Of a stretch of DNA of 64,000 bases, positions 18,175-28,068 are shown piece after piece. The stretch is from Paucihalobacter ruber. Lineage in GTDB: Bacteria; Bacteroidota; Bacteroidia; Flavobacteriales; Flavobacteriaceae. The notes beneath the pieces are model-generated. The model was given only the letters and a program-made list of their open reading frames with translations, searched no databases and had not been told where the DNA came from. How positions within the stretch are numbered: position 1 is the first letter of the stretch; every line of letters starts with the position of its first letter. Location of the stretch: the NCBI RefSeq assembly GCF_006494535.1, contig NZ_VHIQ01000001.1, positions 124,001 to 188,000 of the forward strand, written 5' to 3'. A program made the position numbers and the translations under genes.

Positions 18175-18335
18175 TAATTGATTGATTGATGAATGATTGC
18201 TAAAGAAACGATTATATTTTTAGTTTCGTATGAATTTTCTTTAAAAAATTCATTTTTCAGCGTATAATCAATTAATTACACAAAAAAATAAAAAAAGTTA
18301 AAAAATTAAGACGTTAATTACAAAAATATCTAATC

Positions 18336-19640
18336 TTACTTTTTCCGCATATAAATACTAATAGGCACACCGTGAAAGTCAAATTGCTCGCGCAGCTTGT
18401 TTTCTAAAAAACGCTTATAAGGTTCTTTAACATACTGCGGTAAATTGCAAAAAAACGCGAACTGTGGTTGGGGTGTTGGCAATTGTGTGATATATTTAAT
18501 CTTAACATATTTGCCTTTAAGTGCCGGTGGTGGATTGTTTTCTATAATAGGCAACAACACCTCGTTAAGAACGCTGGTTTTAATATTTTTAGATTTGTTT
18601 TGATACACCTCAACGGCTGTTTCAATAGCTTTATAAACGCGTTGTTTGGTCAATGCAGAAATAAAAATAATTGGCACATCTGTAAACGGTGCTATTTTTT
18701 CTCTGATTTCTTTTTCAAATTCTTTGGCTGAATTGGTCTCTTTCTCTACCAAATCCCATTTGTTCACTAAAATCACAATACCTTTTCGATTGCGCTCGGC
18801 CAGCCAAAAAATATTCTGATCTTGACCGTCAAAACCTCGCGTAGCATCCAAAACAAGTAAACAAACATCGCAGTGCTCTATGGCGCGAACACTTCTCATT
18901 ACAGAGTAGAATTCCAAATCTTCTTTTACTTTAGATTTTCGTCTGATACCGGCGGTATCAACCAGATTAAATTCAAATCCAAATCGGTTGTATCTGGTGT
19001 CAATGGCATCGCGGGTTGTACCGGCAATATCGGTAACAATGTAACGCTCCTCTCCTATTAAGGCGTTGATAAAAGACGACTTCCCGGCGTTGGGTCTGCC
19101 CACAACGGCAAATCTGGGTAGATCGTCAACTCGAACATCCTCTTTTTCAGGCAGGGCTTTTACCACGTCGTCTAACAAATCGCCTGTACCACTACCGTTA
19201 ATACTTGAAATTGGATAATATTCGCCTAAACCTAAAGAATAAAATTCAACAGCCTGAGCCAAGCGGTCGTTATTATCTACTTTATTAATCACCAGAAATA
19301 CAGGTTTATCTACTTTTCTAAGCAAATTAGCCACTTCTTCGTCCATACCTGTAACGCCGCTTTCTACTTCAACCATAAAAATGATGGCATCGGCCTCATC
19401 GATGGCCAGTTCAACCTGCTTATCTATTTCAGCCTCAAAAACATCGTCGCTGCCCTTTACATAACCGCCGGTATCAATTACCGAAAACTCTTTGCCATTC
19501 CAGTCGGTACGGCCGTAGTGGCGGTCTCTGGTAACACCACTCACAGCATCAACAATGGCTTCTCGGCGCTGTATTAAACGGTTAAATAAGGTAGATTTAC
19601 CTACATTGGGTCTTCCTACTATGGCAACTATGCTACTCAT
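18336..19640 (-). CDS. der: Ribosome biogenesis GTPase Der (EngA)
   Basis: The double-GTPase needed for 50S assembly. Both G domains are intact: GRPNVGKST (9-17) with NKVD, and GRPNAGKSS in the second domain with NKWD, followed by the KH-like C-terminal domain. The length of 434 residues is normal. A TACCTTTG box on the minus strand at 19665-19658 lies 17 bp before the ATG. Confidence 0.97.
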   Translation of the reverse strand: MSSIVAIVGRPNVGKSTLFNRLIQRREAIVDAVSGVTRDRHYGRTDWNGKEFSVIDTGGYVKGSDDVFEAEIDKQVELAIDEADAIIFMVEVESGVTGMDEEVANLLRKVDKPVFLVINKVDNNDRLAQAVEFYSLGLGEYYPISSINGSGTGDLLDDVVKALPEKEDVRVDDLPRFAVVGRPNAGKSSFINALIGEERYIVTDIAGTTRDAIDTRYNRFGFEFNLVDTAGIRRKSKVKEDLEFYSVMRSVRAIEHCDVCLLVLDATRGFDGQDQNIFWLAERNRKGIVILVNKWDLVEKETNSAKEFEKEIREKIAPFTDVPIIFISALTKQRVYKAIETAVEVYQNKSKNIKTSVLNEVLLPIIENNPPPALKGKYVKIKYITQLPTPQPQFAFFCNLPQYVKEPYKRFLENKLREQFDFHGVPISIYMRKK

Positions 19641-19657
19641 GGCTTTTAAATTGTTTG

Positions 19658-19665
19658 CAAAGGTA
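19658..19665 (-). promoter_or_regulatory. -7 box of der
   Basis: TACCTTTG on the minus strand matches the Bacteroidota TAnnTTTG element, 17 bp before the start codon. No TTG at the standard spacing was found. Confidence 0.5.
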
Positions 19666-19721
19666 CTATTTAAATTTAAAGAAAAATGTGTTACTTTTCA
19701 TGCACCTAACATCATCAATTT

Positions 19722-20219
19722 ATGTCAACAGCCAACGATATTGTTTTAAGACCGCGTTTCAAGAAAAATATTCAGTTTCATCATGAAGTTATTCTGAAAC
19801 ATTTCGGCACAAAAAATAAAGAGAATTCGCCTTTTGTAGTTACCCGAATAGACGACCACGTGTTTATTAAATACCCCAAAGCCCAACAAAAATTCTGGAC
19901 ACCTGAGCTTCATCTGGAAATTAATTACAAAGACGAACAATCGGCCGAACTCCACGGACTCTACGGTCCAAGTCCAACAGTTTGGACACTCTTTATGTTT
20001 TTACACTTTTTAGTGGGAACCGTATTTGTAATTTTTGCCGTTTGGGCCTACACCAATTGGAAATTAAATTACGACTACTACCTCCAAATGTTGGTTTGTG
20101 CCCTGATGGTGATGGCATGGATTGCTCTTTACGTTGCGGGACGTATAGGTAAAACCGTCAGCAAAAGCGAGATGCATGAATTAAAAAATTTCATGGAAAC
20201 AACCATATCCGAACTTTAA
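19722..20219 (+). CDS. Conserved-looking membrane protein, unknown function
   Basis: The 165 residues hold a soluble N-terminal part (1-85) with an unusual charged, aromatic composition, then two membrane segments (about 88-112 and 119-140) and a short helical cytoplasmic tail. I do not recognise a family. Divergent to der, with an 81-bp gap between the starts. Function is unknown. Confidence 0.65.
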   Translation: MSTANDIVLRPRFKKNIQFHHEVILKHFGTKNKENSPFVVTRIDDHVFIKYPKAQQKFWTPELHLEINYKDEQSAELHGLYGPSPTVWTLFMFLHFLVGTVFVIFAVWAYTNWKLNYDYYLQMLVCALMVMAWIALYVAGRIGKTVSKSEMHELKNFMETTISEL

Positions 20220-20243
20220 TCGTATATGTTAAAAGCTCTGGGG

Positions 20244-20303
20244 TCTTAATAATCTTATCTTAATACTTCAGTCTTAATACTTAATACTCATATCTTAATA
20301 CTT
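20244..20303 (+). repeat. Cluster of short TCTTAATACTT repeats
   Basis: Three exact copies of TCTTAATACTT begin at 20258, 20272 and 20293, with partial copies at 20244 and 20281. They fill most of the 92-bp gap before the SIMPL-domain gene at 20312. The spacing of 14 and 21 bp is not constant. It may be a slippage product or a binding-site cluster. Confidence 0.7.
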
Positions 20304-20311
20304 TTACCATC

Positions 20312-21046
20312 ATGAAAAAACACCTTTCAGCCATCATTTTCGGAATCGCAATTGTGATCGCCGCGTACTTATTAGGAAATGCCGTTATCAATAGAAATAA
20401 TGCCCAAGGAAGCATCTCAGTGACGGGTTTGGGTAATGCCGATTTCTCATCGGATTTGATTGTTTGGGAAGGCTATTATTCAAGAGAAAACATCGATTTA
20501 AAACAGGCTTACAAAGATTTGGAAGCCGATAAAGCCATCATAACCGATTATCTTACCGGCAAAGGCATTACCAAAGAAGAAATTGTTTTTAAAGCGGTTA
20601 ACAGCCGAAACAACACGCGCTCAAAATACTCAACCGACGGAAAATACATGGGTGAAGAATTTTTGGGCTATGTGTTAACCCAATCGTTACAAATAGATTC
20701 AAAAAACGTTGAAAACACCGAAAAAGTCTCACGAGAAATTACCGAACTGCTCAACAAAGGCATTCAATTTTACTCGCAACCACCACGCTACTACTATACT
20801 AAATTAGCCGATTTAAAAATCGAAATGATTTCTAAAGCCACGCAAGATGCCTATACGAGAGCACAAAAAATAGCTGAAAATTCAGGCGCTCAGTTAGGCG
20901 AACTGATTACAGCTAAAATGGGAATTTTTCAAATTACGGGGCAAAATTCAGACGAAGAATACGCTTGGGGCGGTACATACAACACCTCATCTAAAGAAAA
21001 AACCGCATCCATCACGATGAAATTAGACTATAAGGTGAAAAACTAA
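20312..21046 (+). CDS. SIMPL-domain protein
   Basis: A 244-residue protein with an N-terminal membrane anchor (about 5-27) and a SIMPL (DUF541) domain: GSISVTGLGNADFSSDLIVW at the start and TQDAYTRAQKIAENSGAQLG near the C-terminus. It is predicted to sit in the periplasm. The family is of unknown role; some members interact with kinases or pore-forming proteins. The 3' end overlaps the convergent era gene by 4 bp, so there is no terminator between them. Confidence 0.88.
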   Translation: MKKHLSAIIFGIAIVIAAYLLGNAVINRNNAQGSISVTGLGNADFSSDLIVWEGYYSRENIDLKQAYKDLEADKAIITDYLTGKGITKEEIVFKAVNSRNNTRSKYSTDGKYMGEEFLGYVLTQSLQIDSKNVENTEKVSREITELLNKGIQFYSQPPRYYYTKLADLKIEMISKATQDAYTRAQKIAENSGAQLGELITAKMGIFQITGQNSDEEYAWGGTYNTSSKEKTASITMKLDYKVKN

Positions 21047-21924
21047 TTCTGATTATATCCAAAACGTTTCAGCTGGCGCTCATTACTGCGCCAGTTTTTG
21101 TTGACTTTTACATACAATTCCAAATGCACCTGCTTTCCGAAAAATTTCTCTAAATCTTTTCGGGCCTCTACACCAACGCGTTTAAGTGCACTGCCTTTAT
21201 GTCCAATAATGATGCCTTTTTGGGTATCGCGCTCTACCATAATTATCGAACGCATTCTGATAATATTGTCAGACTCGAAAAACTCTTCGGTATCAATTTC
21301 AACCGAATAGGGTATTTCTTTTTTATAATGTAACAGTATTTTCTCTCGGATGATTTCGTTAACAAAAAAGCGCTCGGGCTTATCGGTAAGTTGATCTTTG
21401 GGGTAAAATGGCGGCGACTCGGGTAATAATTCAATAATACGATTAAACACTTCCGGCACACCAAAACCATTTAAAGCCGAAATGGGAAAAATCTCGGCAT
21501 TAGGCACCTTTTCTGTCCAATAGGCCACTTGGGCCTCAAGAGTTTCCTGATTGGAATTATCAATCTTATTCAGGAGTAGCAATACAGGAATTTCACTATG
21601 TCTTATTTTATTAAAAAAAGATTCATCTTTTAATTCTTGTTCGCCAATTTCAACCATATAAAGCAGTACATCGGCATCTTCAAAAGCCGACTTAACAAAC
21701 TGCATCATAGATTCTTGTAACTCATAAGCAGGTTTTATAATTCCCGGTGTATCAGATAATAACACCTGAAAATCTTCACCGTTAACAATCCCCAAAATTC
21801 TATGTCGCGTAGTTTGTGCCTTAGAGGTAATAATCGATAATCTCTCGCCCACGAAGGCATTCATCAGGGTAGATTTCCCAACATTGGGATTGCCTATAAT
21901 ATTTACAAATCCGGCCTTATGCAT
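21043..21924 (-). CDS. era: GTPase Era
   Basis: A 16S rRNA-binding GTPase involved in 30S maturation. The P-loop GNPNVGKST (11-19), switch DTPGI, and NKID are present, as is the C-terminal KH domain (KGIIIGHKGSALKRVGVEAR). The length of 293 residues is usual. A TAACTTTG -7 box on the minus strand (21946-21939) lies 14 bp before the ATG. Confidence 0.97.
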   Translation of the reverse strand: MHKAGFVNIIGNPNVGKSTLMNAFVGERLSIITSKAQTTRHRILGIVNGEDFQVLLSDTPGIIKPAYELQESMMQFVKSAFEDADVLLYMVEIGEQELKDESFFNKIRHSEIPVLLLLNKIDNSNQETLEAQVAYWTEKVPNAEIFPISALNGFGVPEVFNRIIELLPESPPFYPKDQLTDKPERFFVNEIIREKILLHYKKEIPYSVEIDTEEFFESDNIIRMRSIIMVERDTQKGIIIGHKGSALKRVGVEARKDLEKFFGKQVHLELYVKVNKNWRSNERQLKRFGYNQN

Positions 21925-21938
21925 CTCTTAATTTTTCG

Positions 21939-21946
21939 CAAAGTTA
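21939..21946 (-). promoter_or_regulatory. -7 box of era
   Basis: TAACTTTG on the minus strand fits the TAnnTTTG consensus and lies 14 bp upstream of the era start codon. No -33 TTG was found at the usual distance. Confidence 0.5.
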
Positions 21947-22027
21947 CAACCTTTAAAGTTAATTGTGCTTCATCTTTTTTAGCATCGCTTTATGATGAAG
22001 GTCATAATTACCAACGCTTAAAAATGA

Positions 22028-22035
22028 TAGATTTG
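22028..22035 (+). promoter_or_regulatory. -7 box of fhs
   Basis: TAGATTTG fits TAnnTTTG and lies 22 bp before the ATG at 22058, which supports that start codon. Confidence 0.4.
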
Positions 22036-22057
22036 TTTACAATGAAAATTTATAGCC

Positions 22058-23725
22058 ATGACCGACTTACAAATTGCCAAAAAAGTTCAATTACAACACA
22101 TCAACACCATTGCGGAAAAACTGGGTATCAACCCTGACAATATTGATCCCTACGGAAAATATAAAGCCAAATTACCACTAAGTTTAATCAATAGAAAACA
22201 AGCCGAAAAAAGTCATTTAATTTTGGTTTCGGCTATTTCACCAACACCTGCAGGCGAAGGTAAAACCACGATTTCCATTGGTTTGAACGAAGGTCTCAAT
22301 CAAATTGGCAAAAAAAGTATTGTAGTGTTACGCGAACCTTCGCTGGGACCCGTTTTTGGCATTAAAGGCGGCGCTACAGGCGGCGGTTATTCACAGGTGT
22401 TGCCCATGGAAGATATCAATCTACACTTCACGGGCGATTTTTCGGCCATAGAAAAAGCCCACAACTTACTGGCAGCCATTATCGATAATAACATTCAAAG
22501 TAAAACCACCAGTGTCAATCTTGATCCGCGTACCATTTCATGGAAACGCGTGATTGACATGAACGATCGTGCCTTACGCAGGGTCATCGTTGGCTTGGGA
22601 GGAACCACCTCGGGAGTGCCAAGAGAAACGGGATTCGATATTACAGCCGCATCCGAAATCATGGCCATTTTGTGTTTAGCCGAAAGTTTAAGCGATTTAA
22701 AACAGCGCCTCGGCAATATTTTTATTGGATACACATTCGATAAAAAACCCATTTATGCAAGAGATTTAAAAGCCGAAGGTGCCATGGCAGTACTTCTGAA
22801 AGATGCCATTAAACCAAATTTGGTGCAAACTATTGAAGGCAACCCGGCCATAATTCACGGTGGACCATTTGCCAATATCGCACAAGGCACCAACTCGGTA
22901 ATTGCTACACTTACCGGAATGAGTCTGGCCGATTATACCGTTACCGAAGCAGGTTTTGGATTTGATCTGGGTGCCGAAAAATTCTTCGACATCAAGTGTC
23001 AAAGCGCCAAACTCAACCCAAAAGCCGTGGTGCTCACGGCTACGATCAGAGCTTTAAAATATCATGGTGGTGCCGATTTAAAATCGCTTACTGCACCCAA
23101 TGTGGAGGCACTAAAAAACGGACTCCCTAATCTGGAAAAACATTTAGAAAATATTTTAAAGTTTAAGGTAACACCCATCATCGCCATTAACCGCTTTGCT
23201 ACTGATACCGATGAAGAAATTGCAGTCATCAAAAATTTTGCTGCTCAAAAAGATATTCCCGTTGCTTTAGCCGATGTTTGGGCAAAAGGTGGTAAAGGTG
23301 CCGTAGAATTGGCGCAACTGGTAGTTAATGCCATTGATAAAAACACCTCACAATTCACACCATTGTACAAGTGGGAAGACAGCGTTACCGGTAAAATAGA
23401 AACCATCGCCACCAGAATTTACGGCGCAGAACACGTAGATTACACGTCGCGAGCCAGGGCCGACCTAAAAAAGATAGCCGATTTGGGCTTGGAGGGTCTA
23501 CCGGTTTGCATCGCTAAAACCCAAAAGTCTTTGTCTGACAATCCGCTGTTATTAGGCCGGCCCAAAGACTTTATCATCACTGTAAGAGAAATTGAAATTG
23601 CAGCCGGCGCCGGATTTTTAATTCCGATCACAGGCGATATTATGCGAATGCCCGGACTACCGCCACATCCTGCAGCAGAGAACATCAGTATTGATGATGA
23701 TGGGGAGATTAGTGGGTTGTTTTGA
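22058..23725 (+). CDS. fhs: Formate--tetrahydrofolate ligase
   Basis: This cytoplasmic enzyme makes 10-formyl-THF from formate, THF and ATP. The 555 residues match full length. The ATP loop SPTPAGEGKTT (Lys69), VLREPSLGPVFGIKGGATGG, the GAEKFFDIKC segment and the C-terminal ITGDIMRMPGLPPHPAAENI are characteristic. It stands between era and the RAYT gene and is the only folate gene in the window. Confidence 0.97.
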   Translation: MTDLQIAKKVQLQHINTIAEKLGINPDNIDPYGKYKAKLPLSLINRKQAEKSHLILVSAISPTPAGEGKTTISIGLNEGLNQIGKKSIVVLREPSLGPVFGIKGGATGGGYSQVLPMEDINLHFTGDFSAIEKAHNLLAAIIDNNIQSKTTSVNLDPRTISWKRVIDMNDRALRRVIVGLGGTTSGVPRETGFDITAASEIMAILCLAESLSDLKQRLGNIFIGYTFDKKPIYARDLKAEGAMAVLLKDAIKPNLVQTIEGNPAIIHGGPFANIAQGTNSVIATLTGMSLADYTVTEAGFGFDLGAEKFFDIKCQSAKLNPKAVVLTATIRALKYHGGADLKSLTAPNVEALKNGLPNLEKHLENILKFKVTPIIAINRFATDTDEEIAVIKNFAAQKDIPVALADVWAKGGKGAVELAQLVVNAIDKNTSQFTPLYKWEDSVTGKIETIATRIYGAEHVDYTSRARADLKKIADLGLEGLPVCIAKTQKSLSDNPLLLGRPKDFIITVREIEIAAGAGFLIPITGDIMRMPGLPPHPAAENISIDDDGEISGLF

Positions 23726-23758
23726 CAGTTTTCTATAATAAAGCCAACTCACTGAAAA

Positions 23759-24319
23759 TTATTTGATTTGCTTATCAATCCATTTTTTAGGATTCAAATC
23801 AATGTACCGTGATATATTGTAGTATGCCTTTGAATTTCTTATAATGCTATCATGAAATGATCGTTGCCAAACAAAATTTTCAAAGCCGCTGCCGTGAATT
23901 AATTTTGAAGAGGTAGTTTTTAAAGCCCCAATTAAACTTGATAAAGATTTGATTTTTAATTCTTCATCTTTCACTCGCGAACGATCAATTTCGATAATCA
24001 AATGAACATGATCCGGCATCACCACATAATTATGAATCTCGATATATGGATATTGATTGGCCAGCCATTTTATCTGCGATTCTACAATGAATCCGAATTG
24101 ATTTAATTTCAATCCGGGCGATTGATATACGGGCGACTCGCGAGTCGCCCTATCTGTCTCCCCATCAATCGCACCATCCTGAACGGGCAAGTCGCGACTT
24201 GCCCCATTCTGAGCTGCCCAAAAGCAGCAAATTCTATCCTTCACGCAAATTGTGACGAAATAGAGACCATTCTTTGAATAATCATAGCCTATCATTCTAT
24301 TTCGCTTTCTATTTTTCAT
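23759..24319 (-). CDS. REP-associated tyrosine transposase (RAYT)
   Basis: An IS200/IS605-like single-copy transposase of 186 residues (Y1_Tnp fold). The N-terminal GYDYSKNGLYFVTICVKDR, the HUH motif in MPDHVHLI (His104, His106) and the tyrosine region SKAYYNISRYIDLNPKKW (Tyr166/167 candidates) are intact, so it may be active. Between FWAAQN and LKLNQFG it carries an insert of about 32 residues. Within this insert residues 39-46 (GASRDLPV) and 57-64 (RATRESPV) are encoded by two REP palindromes. The insert is in frame. Two more REPs lie between this gene and icmF. RAYTs act on REP hairpins carrying a 5' GTAG/GGAG, which these have. It shares no operon with its neighbours. Confidence 0.92.
   Translation of the reverse strand: MKNRKRNRMIGYDYSKNGLYFVTICVKDRICCFWAAQNGASRDLPVQDGAIDGETDRATRESPVYQSPGLKLNQFGFIVESQIKWLANQYPYIEIHNYVVMPDHVHLIIEIDRSRVKDEELKIKSLSSLIGALKTTSSKLIHGSGFENFVWQRSFHDSIIRNSKAYYNISRYIDLNPKKWIDKQIK
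24131..24150. repeat. REP palindrome A inside the RAYT gene
   Basis: GGGCGACTCG/CGAGTCGCCC is a perfect 20-bp palindrome, inserted in frame in the RAYT coding sequence. It encodes the RATRESP part of residues 57-63. It shares the core GCGACTCGCGAGTCGC with the REPs at 24371 and, with a changed centre, 24409. Confidence 0.88.
24185..24204. repeat. REP-like palindrome B inside the RAYT gene
   Basis: GGGCAAGTCG/CGACTTGCCC is a perfect 20-bp palindrome that differs from palindrome A by a symmetric change (GACTCG to AAGTCG), so the hairpin is conserved. It encodes residues 39-45 of the transposase. The compensated differences suggest selection on, or copying of, the fold. Confidence 0.82.
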
Positions 24320-24370
24320 TATTGATTGATTATCAATTATAAAAATAAAAAAATAATCGAAATATTGAAA

Positions 24371-24398
24371 GGTGCGACTCGCGAGTCGCCCCTCCTAC
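24371..24398 (-). repeat. REP element, minus orientation, with GTAGGAG head
   Basis: The core GCGACTCGCGAGTCGC is palindromic. On the minus strand it is preceded by GTAGGAG, which includes both tetranucleotides (GTAG, GGAG) known as the RAYT recognition signal at the 5' foot of REPs. It lies between the RAYT start and the icmF stop. Confidence 0.82.
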
Positions 24399-24406
24399 CC
24401 CACCAT

Positions 24407-24438
24407 ATGTAGGGGCGACTCTCGAGTCGCCTCTACAT
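24407..24438 (+). repeat. REP element, plus orientation, overlapping the icmF stop
   Basis: ATGTAG-G-GGCGACTC / GAGTCGCC-T-CTACAT form a 32-bp near-palindrome with a TC centre. GTAG at 24409-24412 is the 5' head tetranucleotide. Together with the element at 24371 it forms an inverted pair (BIME-like). The outer arm CTACAT on the minus strand reads ATGTAG, whose TAG (24435-24433) is the stop codon of icmF. Confidence 0.85.
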
Positions 24439-27400
24439 ATTTCTTCTATACTGCCCACCTACCTCAAACAAGGCATGGGTGATTTGGCCCAAAGAACAAT
24501 ACTTGCAAACTTCCATCAATGCTTCAAATATATTGTCATTATTGATGGCCTTTTGCTGAAGATTTTTAATCATTTCTTCTGTATGATGCGCCTGATGTAA
24601 ATTTTGAAGGGTTTTTATTTGGTATTGTTTTTCTTCTTCCGTGGCACGAATGACCTCCTTAGGCTGAATGGTTGGTGAACCTTTACTGCTCAAAAAGGTG
24701 TTGACACCAATTATTGGAAATTCGCCGTTGTGCTTTAAGGTTTCGTAATAGAGACTCTCTTCCTGAATTTTTGAACGCTGATACATTGTTTCCATAGCAC
24801 CCAAAACGCCACCACGTTCGGTAATACGGTCAAACTCCAACAATACAGCTTCTTCTACCAAATCGGTTAACTCTTCAATAATAAAAGCGCCTTGTATGGG
24901 ATTTTCGTTTTTGGTAAGTCCCAGTTCTTTATTAATGATCAATTGAATGGCCATGGCACGGCGCACACTTTCTTCGGTGGGTGTGGTAATGGCTTCATCA
25001 TAAGCATTGGTATGCAATGAGTTACAGTTATCGTAAATAGCATACAGGGCTTGTAATGTAGTACGTATATCGTTAAAATCAATTTCCTGGGCATGTAAAC
25101 TTCTCCCCGATGTTTGTATGTGATACTTCAACATCTGCGCACGTTCGTTGGCACTGTATTTATTTTTAAGGGCTTTTGCCCAGATACGCCTGGCCACCCG
25201 ACCAATTACGGCGTATTCGGGATCTATTCCGTTACTGAAAAAGAAGGATAAATTAGGCCCGAACTGATTGATGTCCATACCTCGCGACAAATAGTACTCT
25301 ACGTATGTAAACCCGTTAGACAAAGTTAAAGCCAACTGTGTAATTGGATTGGCACCGGCTTCGGCAATGTGATATCCCGATATGGACACCGAATAAAAAT
25401 TGCGAACTTGATTTTGAATAAAATACTCTTGAACGTCACCCATTAAGCGCAAGGCAAACTCCGTTGAGAAAATACAGGTGTTTTGCGCCTGATCTTCTTT
25501 TAAAATATCGGCTTGCACAGTACCGCGAACCTGAGCGATGGTTTTTGCTTTAATTTGGTTGTAAACCTCAGCCGGTAATACCTGATCTCCGGTAACGCCT
25601 AAAAGCATTAAACCCAAACCATTATTACCTTCGGGTAAATCGCCATTGTATCGCGGTCTTTCAACACCTTTATCTTTGTAAATGGCGTTAATTTTGGCTT
25701 CTACCTCTTTTTCAAGCTGATGTTCTTTGATATAAAGTTCGCATTGCTGGTCTATGGCGGCGTTCATAAAATAACCTAATAGCATTGGCGCCGGACCATT
25801 GATAGTCATACTTACCGATGTCATGGCATCTGCTAAGTTAAAACCGGAATAAAGTTTTTTAGCATCGTCTAAGCAACAAATACTTACACCGGCATTACCA
25901 ATTTTGCCGTAAATATCGGGGCGGTAATCGGGATCGTTGCCGTAAAGCGTTACACTGTCAAAAGCAGTAGACAATCGTTTGGCTGGTAAACCGGCACTTA
26001 CATAGTGAAACCTGCGGTTGGTACGTTCGGGTCCGCCTTCACCCGCAAACATTCTGGTGGGATCTTCACCGGTGCGCTTAAAGGGATACAAGCCTGCTGT
26101 AAACGGAAATTCTCCGGGTACATTTTCCTGCAAAACCCATCGCAAAATATCGCCCCAGGCACTGTATTTTGGTAAAGCTACTTTGGGGATTTGTAAATGC
26201 GATAACGATTTGGTATGGGTTTCAATTTTTATTTCTTTATTTCGAACCTTAAAACTGTAAATAGGCTCTTTGTAGCGATTAACTTTGTGGTTCCAGTTGG
26301 TTATGACTTCCCAGTTATACGGATCTAAATCCATTTTAACCTTATCAAATTCTTTAAGTAATAAGTCTAAAAAATGTTGATCGGTCTCATTTTTAGCTTG
26401 CTTTAAAACCAATTCATGGTTCACGCCCAATTTTTCCAGAAGCGATGCTTCGGTATCTGCATCATTAATTTGTGCTACTGTGACTATCGTTTTAAAAATA
26501 CCGTATAATTTTTGGGCTACTGCTTCCTGTTCATTGGCGGTTTTGTCGTAAGCGCGGTTGTTTTCTGCAATTTCAGATAAATAACGCGTTCTGGCCGGTG
26601 GAATAACATAGCGCTTTTCGCTCATTTCCTTCGAAATTGTAAAGGTAGATGTTAAATCTGCCTTGGTTTTCTCAACCAGCAAGTCCATGACGGCTTTATA
26701 AAGCGTGTTCATTCCGGGATCGTTAAACTGCGAAGCAATGGTGCCATAAACCGGCATGGTATCCGGGTCTTCGTGCCATAGGTTGTGGTTACGCATGTAT
26801 TGTTTTTTCACATCTCTAATAGCATCTAAAGCACCGCGTTTGTCAAATTTGTTGATGGCTACTATATCGGCAAAGTCGAGCATGTCTATTTTTTCAAGTT
26901 GCGTGGCCGCACCAAATTCGGGAGTCATGACGTAGAGAGACACATCGCTATGCTCCAGTATTTCGGTATCGCTTTGTCCGATACCTGAGGTTTCAAGAAT
27001 AATTAAATCGTAATTGGCAAACTTAAGCACATCAATGGCTTCTTTCACATATTTTGAAAGCGCCAGATTAGATTGTCTGGTGGCCAGACTCCTCATGTAA
27101 ACACGCGAATTGTTAATGGCATTCATTCTAATACGGTCGCCTAACAAAGCGCCGCCAGTTTTTCTTTTAGATGGATCGACCGATACAATACCAATGGTCT
27201 TTTCGGGAAAATCGATTAAAAATCGTCTAACCAGCTCATCTACCAACGAGGATTTTCCTGCGCCACCGGTACCGGTAATTCCCAACACCGGACTTGAAGA
27301 AACGGAATTTTCTGATGGAGCATTTACCGCCGTAAACAATTGATCAAACTCATCATGTTTATTCTCGGCAAAAGAAATCAACCTGGCAATGGTGGTGACA

Positions 27401-27897
27401 TCTTTATCTTTTAAAGAGTTTTTGAGTTCCTTTCCCTTCGGAAGTTGTAAGGCCGGACTTTCGTAATCAGACTTTTCAACCAAATCGTTGATCATACCTT
27501 GCAAGCCCATTTCACGTCCGTCGTCTGGCGAATAAATGCGCGTGATGCCGTAATCCATTAACTCCTTAATTTCAGAAGGCAAAATAACACCACCGCCACC
27601 TCCGAAGATTTTAATATGTCCGGCACCGCGTTCCTGCAGCAAATCGTGCATATATTTAAAATACTCGTTGTGACCACCTTGGTAAGATGTCATGGCAATG
27701 GCATTGGCATCTTCTTGTATGGCCGTGTTAACAACCTCATCGACACTGCGGTCATGACCCAAGTGAATGACCTCAACGCCCGTTGACTGTATGATACGAC
27801 GCATAATGTTGATAGCGGCATCATGACCGTCAAACAAAGACGCTGCAGTTACAATTCTGATATTGTGTTTTGGTTTATACGGTGCAATTGGTTCCAT
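24433..27897 (-). CDS. icmF: IcmF-type fused acyl-CoA mutase with MeaB-like GTPase
   Basis: A 1154-residue fusion: N-terminal cobalamin-binding domain (about 12-145, DGHD with His25, GGGG), a MeaI/MeaB G-domain (about 205-415; P-loop GTGGAGKS 209-216, NKFD 349-352), a linker, and the radical mutase TIM barrel with C-terminal part (about 575-1154). Gln805 in DQAQNTC replaces the Arg of methylmalonyl-CoA mutases, as in isobutyryl-CoA mutases, but Tyr604 occupies the position where well-known IcmFs have Phe. A segment of roughly 55 residues (about 735-790) looks extra relative to Cupriavidus-type IcmF. It would isomerise branched or linear acyl-CoA with coenzyme B12. Its stop codon is supplied by a REP. 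Confidence 0.9.
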   Translation of the reverse strand: MEPIAPYKPKHNIRIVTAASLFDGHDAAINIMRRIIQSTGVEVIHLGHDRSVDEVVNTAIQEDANAIAMTSYQGGHNEYFKYMHDLLQERGAGHIKIFGGGGGVILPSEIKELMDYGITRIYSPDDGREMGLQGMINDLVEKSDYESPALQLPKGKELKNSLKDKDVTTIARLISFAENKHDEFDQLFTAVNAPSENSVSSSPVLGITGTGGAGKSSLVDELVRRFLIDFPEKTIGIVSVDPSKRKTGGALLGDRIRMNAINNSRVYMRSLATRQSNLALSKYVKEAIDVLKFANYDLIILETSGIGQSDTEILEHSDVSLYVMTPEFGAATQLEKIDMLDFADIVAINKFDKRGALDAIRDVKKQYMRNHNLWHEDPDTMPVYGTIASQFNDPGMNTLYKAVMDLLVEKTKADLTSTFTISKEMSEKRYVIPPARTRYLSEIAENNRAYDKTANEQEAVAQKLYGIFKTIVTVAQINDADTEASLLEKLGVNHELVLKQAKNETDQHFLDLLLKEFDKVKMDLDPYNWEVITNWNHKVNRYKEPIYSFKVRNKEIKIETHTKSLSHLQIPKVALPKYSAWGDILRWVLQENVPGEFPFTAGLYPFKRTGEDPTRMFAGEGGPERTNRRFHYVSAGLPAKRLSTAFDSVTLYGNDPDYRPDIYGKIGNAGVSICCLDDAKKLYSGFNLADAMTSVSMTINGPAPMLLGYFMNAAIDQQCELYIKEHQLEKEVEAKINAIYKDKGVERPRYNGDLPEGNNGLGLMLLGVTGDQVLPAEVYNQIKAKTIAQVRGTVQADILKEDQAQNTCIFSTEFALRLMGDVQEYFIQNQVRNFYSVSISGYHIAEAGANPITQLALTLSNGFTYVEYYLSRGMDINQFGPNLSFFFSNGIDPEYAVIGRVARRIWAKALKNKYSANERAQMLKYHIQTSGRSLHAQEIDFNDIRTTLQALYAIYDNCNSLHTNAYDEAITTPTEESVRRAMAIQLIINKELGLTKNENPIQGAFIIEELTDLVEEAVLLEFDRITERGGVLGAMETMYQRSKIQEESLYYETLKHNGEFPIIGVNTFLSSKGSPTIQPKEVIRATEEEKQYQIKTLQNLHQAHHTEEMIKNLQQKAINNDNIFEALMEVCKYCSLGQITHALFEVGGQYRRNM

Positions 27898-28068
27898 GTT
27901 CTGTCTAAGGATTTAAAGCCCTGCGAAATTACGGAATATTCAAAAAACCAAGGTTTATTTTAAGAAATTTAAAACTTTTTAAAATGAAAAAGCCGTTTGG
28001 TTAATTTTTTAATGTTTACTGAATTGTTTTCCTATTAAGTATCTTTACCGCTTTAAAAATTAAATAAA

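Noticed and set aside
24433-27897. Methylmalonyl-CoA mutase
   Set aside because: The fused B12-domain/GTPase/mutase order and Gln805 in place of the substrate-binding Arg point to the IcmF type.
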